Source: Phycisphaerae bacterium
GTDB taxonomy: Bacteria; Planctomycetota; Phycisphaerae; UBA1845; Fen-1342
Reading direction: 5' to 3'
DNA: 64,000 bases
NCBI GenBank assembly: GCA_022072445.1
Contig: JAJVHV010000011.1
Location: 1-64,000, forward strand
Numbering within the stretch: the first letter of the stretch is position 1; every line of letters begins with the position of its first letter. The position numbers and the translations under genes were made by a program. The notes beneath the pieces were generated by a model, which searched no databases, was not told the origin of the DNA, and saw only the letters and a program-made list of their open reading frames with translations. Positions 17,092-26,852 of this stretch are shown in pieces.

Positions 17092-17174
17092 CTCATTCCG
17101 TGTTGCAGCAGTGTCGGCCACGAGGGCATTCGGCACGATGATCGCCGGCTCGTGCGGGTCGCGCCGATCACTCC

Positions 17175-19199
17175 TTACGCGCCTCCCGTCAGCGCGGCGA
17201 TGAACGCGTCGACGTCGAACGCGTCCACACTACCGTCATCATTGGCATCCGCATTGCTGAGTGGACAGTCCGGGAATCGCGCCTCATAGTCCGTCGGGTC
17301 GCTGATTGCCAGCACGAACGGGTCGATGTCATACGCGTTCCGCGTGCCGTCGCAGTTCACATCTCCGGTAATAAACCGGTTTCGGATCGCCAGGATGGTC
17401 GCGTCGGTTCGCGTCAGCACGATCGCGCGATCTTCGCGGTCGAACTCGGCTCCAAGCGTAAACAAAGTCTGCTGATCGAACTTGGCCACTGCTGCCCCAT
17501 CGCGAATTCGCCACACCACCGTACCAAGGCTGCCCGCCGCGAGCAACAATCGACCGTCCGACGAAAAGTCGACCGACACCGTTTCGAATCCCGGAAGAGC
17601 CCGAACGACACCGCCGTCCGCCGTGCGTCGCAGCTCGACGCCGCCGTAAACTGACCCTGCCGCGAAGCACTCGCCGTCCGGCGCCACGGCGAGAGGTGCG
17701 CGCCCCGGTACGGCGTATCGCTGTTGACCCGTGAAGCTGTCCCAGATCCGCACGTTGTCGCCGTCGTCCGCCGAGAGAATCTCGTCTCCGTCGCGGGAAA
17801 ACGCCAGATCCGTGAATCCGTGTGTGGACCTTGGAAAGGATCGCACCAGGCTGCCATCGAGAACGGACCACATCTGAATCCGGGTGTCCGTGTTGGCCGT
17901 GGCCAGCGTGACACCATCCGGCGAAAACGCCAACACGCGAAAGCGATGTACCGGACTGCTGATCGTGAGGTAATTCGAGAGATCCGTCAGGCTCCAGAGT
18001 CGGACGTCACGCCACGCCGCGGAAGCCAGTATCGGAAGCTGCGTCGAAAACCCGATCGCATCAACGCCCTGCTCGTGACCGCTGAGAACGCCCACCAGCT
18101 CGCCGTCGCTCACGCGCCGCAGACCCACGCCGTGTGAATGCTCACCGAGCTGCATCGGTGTAGCGAACAGGTCGCTTCGCGGCGACACGCTCGGCGCCCC
18201 ATTGAGCTGACCGTCGATCAGTGTCGCCAGGCGTGCGCCGTCGGTGAGCCGCCAGACGTGCACGCTCGCGTCGCCGCCGCCTCCGGTCACAGCGACACCG
18301 CCGTTCGGCGAAACAGCCACGGACGACACCCTACCGTCATGCGCGGTCGCTTCCCACAGCACGCGACCTGAAGTTGCCTCCATCCCGACCAATGAGCCCA
18401 GGTAGTCGCCGGCGACGAGCAGCGCGCCGTCCGGCGAATACGCCAGCGTATCGAACCGTCGCTCGCCCAGCTTCCGCAAGCGCGCCAACTCGTCGGTCGC
18501 CCAGATCTCGACACCGTCGATGCGCGCGATCGCGAGAAACCGTCCGTCCGGCGAGAACCGAACGTCCTCTCCACTTGCGGCGGCTGAATCGAGCAGTGCG
18601 TGGCTCGAAGTGTCCCAAAGACGCAAGAGCCCGTCGTGGCACAGCGTGGCCAGCAACGGTGCGACGGGCGAATGATCCAGCGCGTCGATCTCGTGTCCGT
18701 GACCGTTCAGTCGCCCCAGCGGCGCGCCATCGAGCGCCCACAGTCGAACCTGCCGGTCGACGTCACTGTAGCCCCGGCCGCTCGTTGCAAGCGTTTGGCC
18801 ATCCGACGTGAAAGCCAACTCATAGACCGAACCCGACGCTTGAAAGCGACTTTCCTGCGTCCAATGTGAAGTGCGATAGACGTTGACATTGGCGCCGCGG
18901 AAATTCGAGCCGGCCGCCAGGTGACTTCCGTCTCGAGAAAAAGCGATCACTTCGGTGCTCCCGGTCTGGGGAAACAGCGACGCGATGCGCGGGTAGCCGG
19001 GCGCCGTGGACCAGATGTGAATCGTCCCTCTTCCAGCGGCCGCGATAGTCGATCCGTCCGGGGAGAACGCGACGCAGGTGACGGCGGGCAGTCCAGGTCG
19101 ACACCAGAGAATCTCGTCGCTCGATTGCGACGTCGCGATCGGGCTGCATAACAGCGACAATGACAACGCAATGCTGACCGCGCACCAGCGCTGGCACAT
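17175..19199 (-). CDS. Exported WD40-repeat protein with C-terminal dockerin-like domain
   Basis: The predicted protein is 674 aa. ATG 19199 is supported by GCGGAGG 8 bases upstream and directly precedes a signal peptide (MCQRWCAVSIALSLSLLCSP). At least a dozen WD40/PQQ-like repeats follow, with the marks TCVAFSPDGSTIAAAG, VIAFSRDGSHLAAGSN, VLAFSPDGVTLATANTDT and DLAFSRDGDEILSADD. The last 60 residues, from about 612, contain two calcium-binding-like loops (DVNCDGTRNAYDIDPF and DANDDGSVDAFDVDAF) in the spacing of type I dockerins common in Planctomycetota. The protein is probably secreted and may dock on a cohesin-like or surface partner, none of which is visible here. Confidence 0.9.
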   Translation of the reverse strand: MCQRWCAVSIALSLSLLCSPIATSQSSDEILWCRPGLPAVTCVAFSPDGSTIAAAGRGTIHIWSTAPGYPRIASLFPQTGSTEVIAFSRDGSHLAAGSNFRGANVNVYRTSHWTQESRFQASGSVYELAFTSDGQTLATSGRGYSDVDRQVRLWALDGAPLGRLNGHGHEIDALDHSPVAPLLATLCHDGLLRLWDTSSHALLDSAAASGEDVRFSPDGRFLAIARIDGVEIWATDELARLRKLGERRFDTLAYSPDGALLVAGDYLGSLVGMEATSGRVLWEATAHDGRVSSVAVSPNGGVAVTGGGGDASVHVWRLTDGARLATLIDGQLNGAPSVSPRSDLFATPMQLGEHSHGVGLRRVSDGELVGVLSGHEQGVDAIGFSTQLPILASAAWRDVRLWSLTDLSNYLTISSPVHRFRVLAFSPDGVTLATANTDTRIQMWSVLDGSLVRSFPRSTHGFTDLAFSRDGDEILSADDGDNVRIWDSFTGQQRYAVPGRAPLAVAPDGECFAAGSVYGGVELRRTADGGVVRALPGFETVSVDFSSDGRLLLAAGSLGTVVWRIRDGAAVAKFDQQTLFTLGAEFDREDRAIVLTRTDATILAIRNRFITGDVNCDGTRNAYDIDPFVLAISDPTDYEARFPDCPLSNADANDDGSVDAFDVDAFIAALTGGA

Positions 19200-19329
19200 T
19201 TGCACGCCTCCGCACTTTGGGCGTCTGATAGAAAGTGAGTTGAGATTGACCTGCACATGCTATGACTCCAGACACTTCAAGTCAAGCTTCCTGCGCCGCG
19301 CCCGGCCGTTGAGTGTTGCTTGCGATGAG

Positions 19330-20754
19330 TTACGTGGGGCACGCCTGTTGCAGCGCCCGCCGCCGATAAAGCAACTCGAACAGATTTCCCTCGTGCGGCT
19401 GGTCCCAGCGGATTTTCCACGTGGGGATCGGCCCGATGTTCAGCCGGTCGATGCAGCGCGCCTCGCACAGTTGCCGAATCCAGCCCGCATCGCCCGTCAG
19501 GGCGGTGCACACCAGCGTCGGGCCGATCCGCGCCAGCATCTCCTCCTGCGCACACTCCACCACTGCCGCGTACGGCAGCAGGAATTCGCGATTCGCCAGC
19601 GGATGCTCGTGCGAGGCGCAAGACACCACGGTCGGCAGCACGTACGCGCAGCCCTCCAAGCGCACCAGGCGCGGCCCGCGGCGCTGCCGCGCCGTCATCT
19701 CCTCCGCGCCCGGCACCTGCAAGCCGTGCTCGATGGCCTGATCGAAGAACTCCGCCGTCTTCGGGTTGTTGAACGCCGCCAGCGCCGCCCGCTCGTCCTC
19801 CGCCGGCAACGCCTCGATTCTGGCCAGCTCCGCCGCCACCGCCTGCGCGATCTCCCGTCCGTGCCGCGGCGTCCAGATTGCCGATGCGTTCAGACAGCTC
19901 CGCCCGCCGTTCTCCGCGATCGACGACGCCAGCAGGGGCACAAACTCCGCCCACCGATCCGCCCAGTCCTCCCCGATCAGCACCTTGCTGTAGCCCGGCC
20001 CGTGCAGCTCGACACGGCGATCATGTGCGTACGGCTCCGTCGTGGCGCTGTCGCCAAACAACATGCTCCGCCCGCACAGCCGCAGAATCTCCGTCGCGCC
20101 GGCGTGATCGGTCGGATAGAACCCGAACGCCTCCCGCGGAGACCCGGCCGCCAGAAAAGCCTGCATGATGCGGTGCGGCGTCCAGGGCTCCTCGCGGCCC
20201 GGCTTGAGCACCAGAGGAATCTTCAGCGCCACCGCCGGCAGCCACAGCCCGTGCACTCCCGACGAATTGCTCGGCATCACGGCGCCGAGGCAATCGGTCT
20301 CCGCGCGATACGCCGGCGCCAGACTCGCATTGCCAGCGTCGTCATCCAGCACGCTCAGGTCCAGCCCGCGCGTCAAGCCCGACAGCACCGCCGGCATGTT
20401 GCTCAGCACGTCCGCGATCTTCTGCATGTTCCGCCGGCAAAGCGTCCGCGGCATCCCGGTCGTCGCCGAAAGCTGCTCGACGTACTTCTCGGGCGACTGC
20501 CCCTCCGCTCCGATCGGCAGCTCCGCATGCAGGAACGATTCCGCCGCCTGGGCGCACCAGCTCAGGAACTGCGCCATCGGCACGCCGCGCAACCGCCCGC
20601 GCGCCTCGGCTACCCGCCGCAGATCGCGTGCGATCAGACCGGCGTTGAGCTGACTGACGCGCGCGACCGGCGCGCGCGTGCGGTGGTGCACGATCTCGAC
20701 GGTCTCAAGACTCTCGTAGGCCTTGCCGAATCGCAGTCCAGGAATGTGAAGCAT
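19330..20754 (-). CDS. Aldehyde dehydrogenase family protein
   Basis: The predicted protein is 474 aa, from ATG 20754 with AGAGGG about 6 bases upstream. It belongs to the NAD(P)-dependent aldehyde dehydrogenase superfamily: GAVMPSNSSGVHGLWLPAVA (cofactor-binding strand), KIPLVLKPGREEPWTP (the Lys that contacts the cofactor phosphates or ribose), and the catalytic Cys287 in ENGGRSCLNASAIW. The N-terminal 100 residues (FGKAYESLETVEIVHHRTRA) are not typical of the common substrate-specific classes, so the substrate is unknown. Downstream at 20790 lies an unrelated membrane protein gene on the same strand, with only 35 bases between, so the two may share a transcript. Confidence 0.88.
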   Translation of the reverse strand: MLHIPGLRFGKAYESLETVEIVHHRTRAPVARVSQLNAGLIARDLRRVAEARGRLRGVPMAQFLSWCAQAAESFLHAELPIGAEGQSPEKYVEQLSATTGMPRTLCRRNMQKIADVLSNMPAVLSGLTRGLDLSVLDDDAGNASLAPAYRAETDCLGAVMPSNSSGVHGLWLPAVALKIPLVLKPGREEPWTPHRIMQAFLAAGSPREAFGFYPTDHAGATEILRLCGRSMLFGDSATTEPYAHDRRVELHGPGYSKVLIGEDWADRWAEFVPLLASSIAENGGRSCLNASAIWTPRHGREIAQAVAAELARIEALPAEDERAALAAFNNPKTAEFFDQAIEHGLQVPGAEEMTARQRRGPRLVRLEGCAYVLPTVVSCASHEHPLANREFLLPYAAVVECAQEEMLARIGPTLVCTALTGDAGWIRQLCEARCIDRLNIGPIPTWKIRWDQPHEGNLFELLYRRRALQQACPT

Positions 20755-20789
20755 GAAGCCCTCTCTTGCACCCTGCCCGCGCCGTCACG

Positions 20790-21923
20790 TCAATGCCCGA
20801 ACCCCGGACTCAGCGATATCAGAATCGACGCCGCAATCAGCAGGATGATAATCCACTCCAGCACCTCCATCCGCAGCGCCGAGGCCTGATCCGAGAACTT
20901 GCCATAGATGCTGTCGAGCGTCTCGAGCTTGCGGATGATCGTCGCGTCCCAGTCCGGCAGGTGAAAGCGCTGCGACGCCAGCCGGTAGACGCGCGCCAGA
21001 TACTGATCGCCCAGCAGTTTCAGCGAGTTGTTGACACCCTCAAACAGCAGCGCCCCGTCCGCCTGAAGCCGCGAGAGCCGCCGCAGATCGGCGAGGTCGC
21101 GCCGCACCGAGAGCCGCCGGCCGCGGGCCATCAGCGTGCGATAGGCCTCGTCGAGGGCGCGGTCAAGCTGCTGATCCAGCCAGCGCAGCTCCAGCAGCTC
21201 GACATTGGCGAACTCGAGCACGCGCCGCACATCCTCCATGTCCCGGCCGATCAGCAGTGCACCGCTCCAATCGATCACCGCCGCGTCGGTCGGCGAATAG
21301 GAAACGCGGCAGGCGAGCGCGTCCTGCTGCTCATCGTCGCTCAAGCGCGACGAGTCGCACCGCAGGATCCGCGCGAAGGTATCCGCATGCTGCTCGATCA
21401 ACGTTCGGGCCGGCCGCTCCGGCGAGATTTCGTCGAGCTGAAACACGAAGTAGTCCTCGACGGCGTCCGCGAATCCGGCCCGGTCCATCGCCGGCCCGAT
21501 GGTCGCGAGCAACTCCTCGGCGCAGCGCCGCGCCTGCCGCCGAAGCAGAGCGTGGTCGTAGAGCGCTTCCGACAGCGCCAGCAGGTTGTCGAGCTGCGGA
21601 CTCAGCGCGAATTCGAACGTCACCGAAATCGCGCCAAACTCGTAGATCGCGATCTCCACGGTTTCGGCGCTTGGACAGGCGCCCACCCGCACCGGCTCGG
21701 CGGCCGTCACGATCCGCAGCGGCTGCTGGCCGCTGTGGACCCACTGCGGCGCGCGACGCTGGTGCCGAATTGTCTCGCGCTGCTTATCAGCCGTGATGAT
21801 GCGGTCCACGTGGTCAAGATCGATCGCGGCGGCCACGTCGTGCGCATAGTGCACGTAGCACCGCCCCGCACGGATGGTCAGCGGTGTGGATGGCGTCACG
21901 TTTGTCGGTTGCGAATCGTGCAT
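20790..21923 (-). CDS. RMND1/DUF155-like membrane-anchored protein
   Basis: The predicted protein is 377 aa. The central and C-terminal part has the DUF155 (RMND1/Sif2/YDR282C) layout: an alpha/beta N-terminal part (VEIAIYEFGAISVTFEFA), a long helical region (FANVELLELRWLDQQLDRAL), a helical pair ending in LKLLGDQYLARVYRLASQRF, and a single transmembrane helix at the extreme C-terminus (LEWIIILLIAASILISL). Members are membrane proteins of mitochondria and bacteria whose biochemical function is not settled. No clear Shine-Dalgarno sequence precedes ATG 21923. The family match is by eye, from layout rather than a defined catalytic motif. Confidence 0.65.
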   Translation of the reverse strand: MHDSQPTNVTPSTPLTIRAGRCYVHYAHDVAAAIDLDHVDRIITADKQRETIRHQRRAPQWVHSGQQPLRIVTAAEPVRVGACPSAETVEIAIYEFGAISVTFEFALSPQLDNLLALSEALYDHALLRRQARRCAEELLATIGPAMDRAGFADAVEDYFVFQLDEISPERPARTLIEQHADTFARILRCDSSRLSDDEQQDALACRVSYSPTDAAVIDWSGALLIGRDMEDVRRVLEFANVELLELRWLDQQLDRALDEAYRTLMARGRRLSVRRDLADLRRLSRLQADGALLFEGVNNSLKLLGDQYLARVYRLASQRFHLPDWDATIIRKLETLDSIYGKFSDQASALRMEVLEWIIILLIAASILISLSPGFGH

Positions 21924-21947
21924 GCACAGGATGTTACGCGGCCAGGC

Positions 21948-22023
21948 CGAATGGCGAGTATTGCATAGCGAATAACGAATTGGGCCGTTGAGGTTTCATT
22001 CGTTATTCTCAACTCGCCGTTCG
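21948..22023. repeat. AT-rich interspersed inverted-repeat element, copy B
   Basis: The left arm starts at 21948 (CGAATGGCGAGTATTGCATA) and continues through AGCGAATAACGAATT. The right arm at about 21997-22023 contains TTCGTTATTCTCAACTCGCC. It lies between two divergently transcribed genes and forms an imperfect hairpin. The layout is the same as at 10677-10764, in the same orientation. Confidence 0.8.
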
Positions 22024-22172
22024 ACACTCGCGTGCCGCGGCCAGACAGTGCGGGGCCGGCCCTTGGCGGCGACGCGCCGCGCACGCGATTCCGCGTACAA
22101 TTCCGTATTGCGACGTCCGCACGGAGTCGATCTCCGCCAGTCGCGCGCCGCTGTTGAACCGAGGTCGCGCCT

Positions 22173-23501
22173 GTGCCTGTTGCACTGCTCATCGCGGCTG
22201 TGGCCGCACAATCGGCTCCTGGGATCAGGCCGTTTCAACCGGCCGTCATCCTGGCCCGCGACGACGCGCGCGGCCTGCTCACCGTGGCCGCACCGCCCAC
22301 GCCAAGCAGCGCCGTTCCGCCCGCGCTGGCCGTCGTCGCCGACGGCCGCCCGGTCTCCTGGGCGCGGCCGGTCGTCGTCGGCGCCGCCGAGTGGCAATAT
22401 CAGCTCGCCGCGCCCGTGCTGGGCGAAGCGGATGTCCGCGAGCTGTCGGGCTGGTTCGTCGACTCGGCGGGGCTTGACGCCCAGGTTGACGCCTGGCCCG
22501 CCGGCGCCGCTCCACACGCGCGACTCGAATCGCTCACGCCCGGCGCCCGCGGCGTTTGGCTGGAAATCACGCCCGGCTGGAACGTGCGCCGCGGCGATTC
22601 CTGGTTCGTCCGCCGTGGACGCCGGCCGGTTGCCCGCCTCGACGTCACACACGTCGCCGACGATCGCGCCTTTTGCCGCGTCGTGCCGCTGGCCGCAGCT
22701 CCCGACCTGGCCGCCGGTCAGCGCGCCGCTGCCTGGCCCAGCCCTTCCGATCGGCGGCACGGCATCGCGCGCTCCTCGGTGGTGGGCGTCCGGCGTATCG
22801 AGGACGTGCAGGTCGCGCAGATTCCGGCGCCGTGCGGCGTCGAGTGTCCCGCGGAAGCCCGCGTCGAGGTCTATCGCGACGGCACGTTCGTCGCCGACGG
22901 CGTGGTCGAATCGGCGGACGCGCGCTTCTGGCAGGTGCGGATCAGCGAATCGGCCGAGCACAACGCCGTCCAGGCGGATGACGAAGTGCTGGCGCGCTCG
23001 CGGCGGCAGGTCGAGCAGCGGGCGTTCTCGGCGCGCGTGCTCGAAGTGCGGCCGCGCTCGTTTTTGATCAACGCCGGCGAGATCGACGACGTCCGCCCCG
23101 GCGAAGTGGTCTGGCTGCTGCGCCCGGGCGAGACGCCGCGCGACGTGCGCATCGCCCGCGTGCAGCGCGACTACGCCGAGGCGCAATTCGCCCAGGCTGC
23201 CGACATCGTGCCGCGCCCCGGCGACGAGGTGCGCTTCGCGCCGACGCGCGGCTCGCCGCGGACCGTCGCCCGCATCGAGTCGATCGCGCAGGAGACGCTC
23301 CTGGGCGTCGAGTGGACCGCTCCCGACGTCACACCCGACGACGCCGCACTGGCAATCGTCGACCGCGGCGTCGTCGTCGGCGTCGCGCGCGTCGCGGCGT
23401 CGCGCGGCGACCGCGCCATCGCCGTAGCGGTCGAACCGTCGCTGGCCTGCCGTCTGGAACGCGGCATGACGCTCCGTCGCGACGCCGGGGCCGCCGAATG
23501 A
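22173..23501 (+). CDS. Exported protein of unknown function
   Basis: The predicted protein is 442 aa from GTG 22173, which has GAGG about 9 bases upstream. A short hydrophobic start (MPVALLIAAVAAQSA) may be a signal peptide. The body is beta-strand rich, with several similar small modules such as RRPVARLDVTHVADDRAFCR, SFLINAGEIDDVRPGEVVWL and DVRIARVQRDYAEAQFAQA. The INAGEIDDVRPGE phrase resembles the 'dialogue with G-x-K-D-G-V-x-x-G' loops seen in FlgT and several envelope proteins, but I make no family call. It ends in an ATGA overlap with the Fe-S protein gene, so the two are probably cotranslated. Confidence 0.8.
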   Translation: MPVALLIAAVAAQSAPGIRPFQPAVILARDDARGLLTVAAPPTPSSAVPPALAVVADGRPVSWARPVVVGAAEWQYQLAAPVLGEADVRELSGWFVDSAGLDAQVDAWPAGAAPHARLESLTPGARGVWLEITPGWNVRRGDSWFVRRGRRPVARLDVTHVADDRAFCRVVPLAAAPDLAAGQRAAAWPSPSDRRHGIARSSVVGVRRIEDVQVAQIPAPCGVECPAEARVEVYRDGTFVADGVVESADARFWQVRISESAEHNAVQADDEVLARSRRQVEQRAFSARVLEVRPRSFLINAGEIDDVRPGEVVWLLRPGETPRDVRIARVQRDYAEAQFAQAADIVPRPGDEVRFAPTRGSPRTVARIESIAQETLLGVEWTAPDVTPDDAALAIVDRGVVVGVARVAASRGDRAIAVAVEPSLACRLERGMTLRRDAGAAE

Positions 23502-24796
23502 GCACCCCAGCGACCGCGTCGCTCGACGAGATCGCCCGCCGCTGCATCCATTGCGGGTTGTGCCTGTCGGAGTGTCCGACCTATCTCGAAGTCGGCAGCG
23601 AGCCCGACTCGCCGCGCGGCCGCATTCAGCTCATGCGGCACCTGGCCGACGGGGCGCTGGCTCCGACGCCCGCGGTCCGCACGCATCTCGACCGCTGCCT
23701 CGATTGCCGGGCTTGCGAAGCGGCCTGCCCATCCGACGTGCGCTACGGCGAGCTGATCGAGCACGCCCGCGGCGCGCTGCTCGCCGCACCCGCCGAGCAT
23801 CCGCCGGCGCTCGAACGCCGGCTGGTCGATTGGGTCGTGCACGAGATTCTGCCGTATCCGCGGCGCTGCGCGGCGCTGCTCGGCGCCGCCCGCGCCGCCG
23901 GCACGCTCGGACTGACGTCGCTGCTGCGACGGTCGAGCTGGCTGGCGGCGCGCTTCCCGGCGCTGCGCCAAGCGCTTGATCTCCTGCCCGACCGAAGCGA
24001 CCGGCGACGCGCCGGCGATTCGGTGCCGCACGCCGCGCCGCCCACCGGCACCCGGCGCGTCATCCTGTTTCGCGGCTGTGTCACTAGCGTCCTCACGCCG
24101 CGCACCGCCGGCAATGTCCAGCGGTTGCTCGTGCATCACGGCTGCGCCGTCGATGTCCCCGAAGGGCAGGTCTGTTGCGGCGCGATTCACTATCACTCCG
24201 GCCGGCGATTCGAGGCCCGTCAGTTTGCGCGCGCCAACCTCGCGGCGCTCGCCGGGGACGAGCCGATCGTGACCTTTGCGGCGGGCTGCGGCGCCATGCT
24301 GCGGCAATACGCGGCGCTGTTCGCCGGCGAGCCTGATGATTCAGCCCGCGCCGCGGCCCTGGCGGCGCGCGTCGTCGACGTCAGTCAGGTTCTGCTGCCG
24401 CTGGAGCCGGCCAAACCGTTGGCGCGCGTGCCGCTGCGCGTCAGCTACCACGATGCGTGTCATCACGCACACGCGCAGCGGCTTCGCACACCGCCGCGCC
24501 AGCTCCTGGTGCGAATTCCGGGACTTGAGCTGCTGCCGTGCGCCGAATCGGACGTGTGCTGCGGCGCCGCCGGCTCCTATAACCTGTTGCAACCGCGGAT
24601 CGCCGGGCAACTGGCCCGCCGCAAGCTCGCCTGTCTGAACGAGAGCGGTGCGGCGCTGGCCGCGGCCGGGAACGTGGGTTGCATCCTGCACTTGCGTGCC
24701 GCGGCCCGCCGCGCGGGTTCGGGGCTGCGCATCGCGCACTTCGCCGACATTCTGGCGCTGGCGTGCGGACTCGACACGAATCCCGATTGGAGCTGA
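23498..24796 (+). CDS. glcF: Glycolate oxidase Fe-S subunit-like protein (GlcF family)
   Basis: The predicted protein is 432 aa from ATG 23498, overlapping the previous stop. Two [4Fe-4S] motifs lie at C16-x2-C19-x2-C22-x3-C26 (CIHCGLCLSECP) and C67-x2-C70-x2-C73-x3-C77 (CLDCRACEAACP). Two CCG domains follow (VCCGAIHYHSG near residue 228 and VCCGAAGSYNLLQP near residue 350, with YHDACHHAHAQ before the latter). In E. coli the Fe-S subunit works with flavoprotein subunits GlcD and GlcE to oxidise glycolate. No glcD or glcE is in this window, so the partner may be elsewhere, or the protein may be a relative with another 2-hydroxyacid substrate. Confidence 0.9.
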   Translation: MSTPATASLDEIARRCIHCGLCLSECPTYLEVGSEPDSPRGRIQLMRHLADGALAPTPAVRTHLDRCLDCRACEAACPSDVRYGELIEHARGALLAAPAEHPPALERRLVDWVVHEILPYPRRCAALLGAARAAGTLGLTSLLRRSSWLAARFPALRQALDLLPDRSDRRRAGDSVPHAAPPTGTRRVILFRGCVTSVLTPRTAGNVQRLLVHHGCAVDVPEGQVCCGAIHYHSGRRFEARQFARANLAALAGDEPIVTFAAGCGAMLRQYAALFAGEPDDSARAAALAARVVDVSQVLLPLEPAKPLARVPLRVSYHDACHHAHAQRLRTPPRQLLVRIPGLELLPCAESDVCCGAAGSYNLLQPRIAGQLARRKLACLNESGAALAAAGNVGCILHLRAAARRAGSGLRIAHFADILALACGLDTNPDWS

Positions 24797-24800
24797 CCCG

Positions 24801-25652
24801 ATGCCCATCCGCCTGTCGTGCCACGCCATCACCTGGGGTCCCGATTCGCTCGGCGCCATCAAGGACATCTCCGACCTCGGCTTCCGCGGCATCGAGTGCT
24901 TCACGCAGGTCGCCGACCAGTATGCCGACAAACCCGCCCTCTTCCGCCGCGTCCTCGACGACCACGGCATCCGGCTGACGGCGCTCTACGGCGGCGGGAA
25001 GATGCTGCGTGAGACCCGCGCCGCCGACGTCGAGTACAACCGCCGCGTGGCCGAGTTCGTCGCCGCCGTGGGTGGCGACCGGCTCGTGCTGGGCGGCGGC
25101 GACCGCCGGCAGGACGCCGCCGGCGCCGATCACTTCACCCCCGAGGACGTGTCCGATCTGTGCGAGACGATGAACCGCATCGGCGAAGCGTGCCTGGGCG
25201 TGGGCGTGAAAGCGTGCTATCACCCGCACGTCGGTACGATCGGCGAGGAGCGCGCCAACATCGATCGCATCTTCGGCGGAACCGACGTGTCTCTGCTGTT
25301 TGCCGGTCCTGACCCGGCGCATCTGTTCCTGGGCGGCTACGATCCGCTCGAATTCTTCCGCCGCTACGCCGCGCGGATCGCCTACCTGCATTTCAAGGAC
25401 GTCACGAACGGCTACACGCGTGCGAACTGGCGCTCGCGCTGGCAGGCGGCCCGCACGGGCGGCGACCCGCCCCCGTTCTGCGAGCTGGGTCGCGGCCAGC
25501 TCGACCTGAAGGGTCTGCTCGAGCAGCTAACAAGCGCGAACTACGACGGCTGGATCACCACCGAAATCGACGAGACGCGGCTCGCCTCCCCGCGCGATTC
25601 CGCGCGCGTCAACCGCGACTGGTGGCAGGCACGGGGCTATCGGCTGGGCTGA
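24801..25652 (+). CDS. Sugar phosphate isomerase/epimerase (TIM barrel)
   Basis: The predicted protein is 283 aa from ATG 24801, four bases after glcF, so the two are probably in one operon. It belongs to the AP endonuclease-2-like TIM-barrel family (IolE, xylose isomerase-like). Metal and substrate residues are expected at the beta-strand ends: ISDLGFRGIECFTQ, GVKACYHPHVGTIGEE (His pair), YLHFKDVTNGYTR (His) and YDGWITTEIDE (Glu). The CYHPHVGT and EIDET motifs match inosose dehydratase-type members best. A role in sugar or inositol metabolism is inferred from family only. Confidence 0.88.
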   Translation: MPIRLSCHAITWGPDSLGAIKDISDLGFRGIECFTQVADQYADKPALFRRVLDDHGIRLTALYGGGKMLRETRAADVEYNRRVAEFVAAVGGDRLVLGGGDRRQDAAGADHFTPEDVSDLCETMNRIGEACLGVGVKACYHPHVGTIGEERANIDRIFGGTDVSLLFAGPDPAHLFLGGYDPLEFFRRYAARIAYLHFKDVTNGYTRANWRSRWQAARTGGDPPPFCELGRGQLDLKGLLEQLTSANYDGWITTEIDETRLASPRDSARVNRDWWQARGYRLG

Positions 25653-25697
25653 TTCAGGCGGCGGCGCGGCACGCCGCCCATGCGGAGGGAACAGGCG

Positions 25698-26828
25698 ATG
25701 GGTGGATCGGACGATTCGCAGTTGGCGCCCGCCCCCGACGGCCTGCAACGGCATTTCCCATGCCAGCAGTGCGGCGCCGCGCTGCAATTCGCACCGCAGG
25801 TTCAGTCGCTCGTCTGCCCGTACTGCGGCGTGCAAACCGCCGTGCCGCAGACTTCTGCCCGCGTCTCCGAGCTCGACTTTCGCGCGCACCTGCGCCAATT
25901 GGCCGATTCCGCCGAGACGCTCGACACCGTCGTCGTGCGCTGCCGGCAATGTGCCGCCGAAGTCACGGCCCCGCCCGACCGGACCGCGTTCGCCTGCCCG
26001 TATTGCGGAACCGACGTCGTGCTGCAAGGCGCCACGCGCCGCCTGCTCCGCCCGGGTGGGCTGCTGACGTTCCAGATCGAACGCGACGCGGCCCTGGCCG
26101 CATTCCGCCACTGGCTCCGCCGGCTCTGGTTTGCCCCATCCGCCCTGAAGCGCATGAGCGACGTCGATCAACGGCTTTGCGGCATGTACGTGCCCTATTG
26201 GACTTACGACTGCCGCGCCACCAGCCACTACACCGGAATGCGCGGCGACAACTACACGGACACCGAGACCTACACGACCGTCGAGAACGGACGACCCGTC
26301 ACGCGAACGCGAACGGTCGTCCGCACCCGCTGGACGCCCGTCTCCGGCAGCGTGAGTAACACGTTCGACGACCTGCTCGTGCTGGCGAGCCGCTCGCTGC
26401 CGCGGAAATACGCCGACCGGCTCGAGCCGTGGGACCTGCCGCATCTCACGCCGTTCCGCGAGGAATACCTGAGCGGATTTCAGGCCGAGAGCTATCAGAT
26501 CGACCTGGCGGAGGGCTTCGAGTCGGCCCGCGCCATCATGGACGGCGTCATCGCCGGCAGCGTGCGGAGCGACATTGGCGGCGACCACCAGCAGATTCAC
26601 TCGATCGACACGCGCTACGACGCGATCACGTTCAAGCACGTGCTGCTGCCGGTCTGGATCAGCACGTATCGCTATCGCGAGCACGCGTACCGCTTTCTGG
26701 TCAACGCCCGCAGCGGCGAGGTGCAGGGCGAGCGGCCGTGGAGCGCCTGGAAGATCGTGGGATTCGTGCTGTTGCTTGCGGCCCTCGCCGCCGCAGTCGT
26801 CGCCTTGGCGTATCTCTTTGCGCGTTAG
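25698..26828 (+). CDS. Zinc-ribbon protein with C-terminal membrane anchor
   Basis: The predicted protein is 376 aa from ATG 25698, preceded by GGAGG about 9 bases upstream (a further ATG lies at 25680). Two zinc ribbons are visible: CQQCGAALQFAPQVQSLVCPYC and CRQC...ACPYCG, residues about 22-110, like those of TFIIB/PriA-type proteins. Next comes a large folded region with Tyr-rich segments (YVPYWTYDCRATSHYTGMRG, DTETYTTVENGRPVTRTRT) and the sequence LPVWISTYRYREHAYRFLVN. The C-terminus is one transmembrane helix (IVGFVLLLAALAAAVVALAY). Such proteins are often annotated 'TFIIB-type zinc ribbon-containing protein'; their function is unknown. Confidence 0.8.
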   Translation: MGGSDDSQLAPAPDGLQRHFPCQQCGAALQFAPQVQSLVCPYCGVQTAVPQTSARVSELDFRAHLRQLADSAETLDTVVVRCRQCAAEVTAPPDRTAFACPYCGTDVVLQGATRRLLRPGGLLTFQIERDAALAAFRHWLRRLWFAPSALKRMSDVDQRLCGMYVPYWTYDCRATSHYTGMRGDNYTDTETYTTVENGRPVTRTRTVVRTRWTPVSGSVSNTFDDLLVLASRSLPRKYADRLEPWDLPHLTPFREEYLSGFQAESYQIDLAEGFESARAIMDGVIAGSVRSDIGGDHQQIHSIDTRYDAITFKHVLLPVWISTYRYREHAYRFLVNARSGEVQGERPWSAWKIVGFVLLLAALAAAVVALAYLFAR

Positions 26829-26852
26829 AGCCTATCCTAAATCCTGGGGCCT